Positions 63,190 through 64,000 of a DNA stretch of 64,000 bases are shown here, one piece after another. The DNA lies in the NCBI GenBank assembly GCA_963575745.1, contig CAUYUJ010014270.1, positions 302,202 through 366,201 on the forward strand. The letters run 5' to 3'. The stretch comes from Prorocentrum cordatum. Lineage: Eukaryota; Sar; Dinophyceae; Prorocentrales; Prorocentraceae. How positions within the stretch are numbered: the first letter of the stretch is position 1; the number at the start of each line of letters is the position of its first letter. Made by a program: the position numbers and the translations under genes. The notes under the pieces were generated by a model. It saw only the letters and a program-made list of their open reading frames with translations, did no database searches and was not told the origin of the DNA.

Positions 63190-63262
63190 GGGAGGAAGGA
63201 AGAGGAGGAGAGGAGAGGAGAGGAGAGGAGAGGAGAGGAGAGGAGAGGAGAGGAGAGGAGGG
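63190..63262. repeat. (GGAGA)n microsatellite
   Basis: About ten GAGAG/GGAGA pentamer units. Confidence 0.95.
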
Positions 63263-63334
63263 CAGTGAGGAAGATGCGGGTGCGAAGCGGCAGGAAAGAA
63301 AACAATAACCCCACTAAGCATGCGGGGAACAACA

Positions 63335-63700
63335 TAAGCACCATCATCAGCATCAGCAGCATCATCACCATCATGATCAACAGCAGCAACCACGACAACC
63401 AGAATAGCATCAGCATCATCATCATCAGCAGCAGCATCATCGTCGTCATTATCATCAGCAGAATCAGCATCATCATCATCCTCATCCTCCTCAACCCCAT
63501 ATCCTACCCAGCGTCCTTACCCCTCCTCCTCATCATCATCCTCATCATCATACTCATCATCAGCATCATCAGCATCAGCATCAGCATCAGCATCATCATA
63601 ATCCTCCTCATCATCAGCATCAGCATCATAATCAGCATCAGTATCATCATCATCATCAGCATCATCATCATCATCAGCATCATCATCCTTCCGTCGTCAC
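63335..63700. repeat. (ATC/AGC)n microsatellite, ~365 bp
   Basis: ATCATCAGC with CTCCTC interruptions. The Ile/Ser- and Met-rich frames are artefacts. Confidence 0.95.
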
Positions 63701-64000
63701 CCCCCCGCCCTACTCCATCCGCGTTCATTCTCCTGATTCTGCCCATCGTCTGCCGCTCCCATCTTCTTCCACCTCCCACAGTACACGATGATCTTCTCCT
63801 CGTGTTCAAAGTACATGGCCATGCGAGATGGGCTGTCGCTCGAGCTCGATGCTCTGCGATTAGCAGGCCGACGATGAGACCACGCTCCAGGCCGAGCCTT
63901 CCCTCTCATCCTGCACAAAATTAACCTTTTCCTCGACCTTCTCTTGTCTGAGGCCAGTATCGCTGAAAGCGGACGACAGATCAGTCGAGAACGGGGAGCA
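63701..64000. other. end of window, no gene recognised
   Basis: About 300 bp of mixed sequence; no frame with a motif. Confidence 0.4.

Noticed and set aside
1-64000. Bacterial, organellar or telomeric origin
   Set aside because: No operons or ribosome-binding sites, no organelle genes, and no TTTAGGG or similar terminal repeat. Eukaryotic retroelements dominate.
1-64000. Dinoflagellate spliced-leader gene or 5S rRNA gene
   Set aside because: I looked for the CCATTTTGGCTCAAG leader core and saw none; no 5S-like sequence was recognised either.

Overview
The window is nuclear DNA of a large, repeat-loaded eukaryotic genome, most likely a dinoflagellate (Symbiodiniaceae- or Prorocentrum-like). 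That placement is inference. It rests on a Ty1/copia element and three non-LTR retrotransposons whose reverse transcriptase (RT) and RNase H segments look like those common in dinoflagellate genomes, on very high GC, on kilobases of trinucleotide microsatellite, and on the lack of any compact host gene with a recognisable product. There are no bacterial operons, no rRNA or tRNA gene, and no spliced-leader sequence that I can see. A run of 100 N (50869-50968) marks an assembly gap. || Layout. 1-4.2 kb: G-run-rich DNA and a broken minus-strand gene of unknown function. 4.3-9.1 kb: small inverted-repeat (MITE-like) elements, dispersed repeats and a 90-bp tandem array. 10.1-12.8 kb: three tandem copies of a ~0.8 kb unit. 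13.6-15.75 kb: a 2.1 kb composite microsatellite. 18.1-26.6 kb: a young, nearly intact Ty1/copia retrotransposon (two 598-bp LTRs, Gag, protease, integrase, RT, RNase H) inside a G/C-run repeat carrying GGTTCGAACC. 26.6-28.8 kb: a CCACTGTCC minisatellite and a 0.7 kb CA tract. 29.8-34.7 kb: short tandem repeats, a 173-bp fold-back and MITE-like copies. 35.6-36.1 kb: a tandem array related, in opposite orientation, to the one at 7.8 kb. 37-40.8 kb: GGA/TCC microsatellites and a second copy of the 140-bp MITE family. 40.8-44.7 kb (-), 45.7-50.8 kb (+) and 53.75-55.86 kb (-): three decayed LINEs. 51.1-52.6 kb: a two-copy tandem repeat. 56.0-56.9 kb: a ~0.9 kb terminal-inverted-repeat element. 57-61.5 kb: GC-rich DNA without a recognisable gene. 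61.9-62.8 kb: a second, unrelated 90-bp array. 63.2-63.7 kb: GA and ATC microsatellites. || How it fits together. The only near-complete genetic system is the copia element. Its LTRs differ at 10 of 598 positions. The DD35E integrase, YVDD RT and D-E-D RNase H are intact. Its primer binding site matches the anticodon arm of a tRNA-Met (half-tRNA priming, as in Drosophila copia). The Gag start codon apparently lies inside the LTR: it is ATG in good context in the 3' LTR but ACG in the 5' LTR of this copy. The protease is in the -1 frame relative to Gag, and an amber codon separates it from the integrase-RT frame. The remaining elements are non-autonomous repeats or frameshifted relics. Homopolymer G/C runs are common, so some frameshifts could be sequencing errors.
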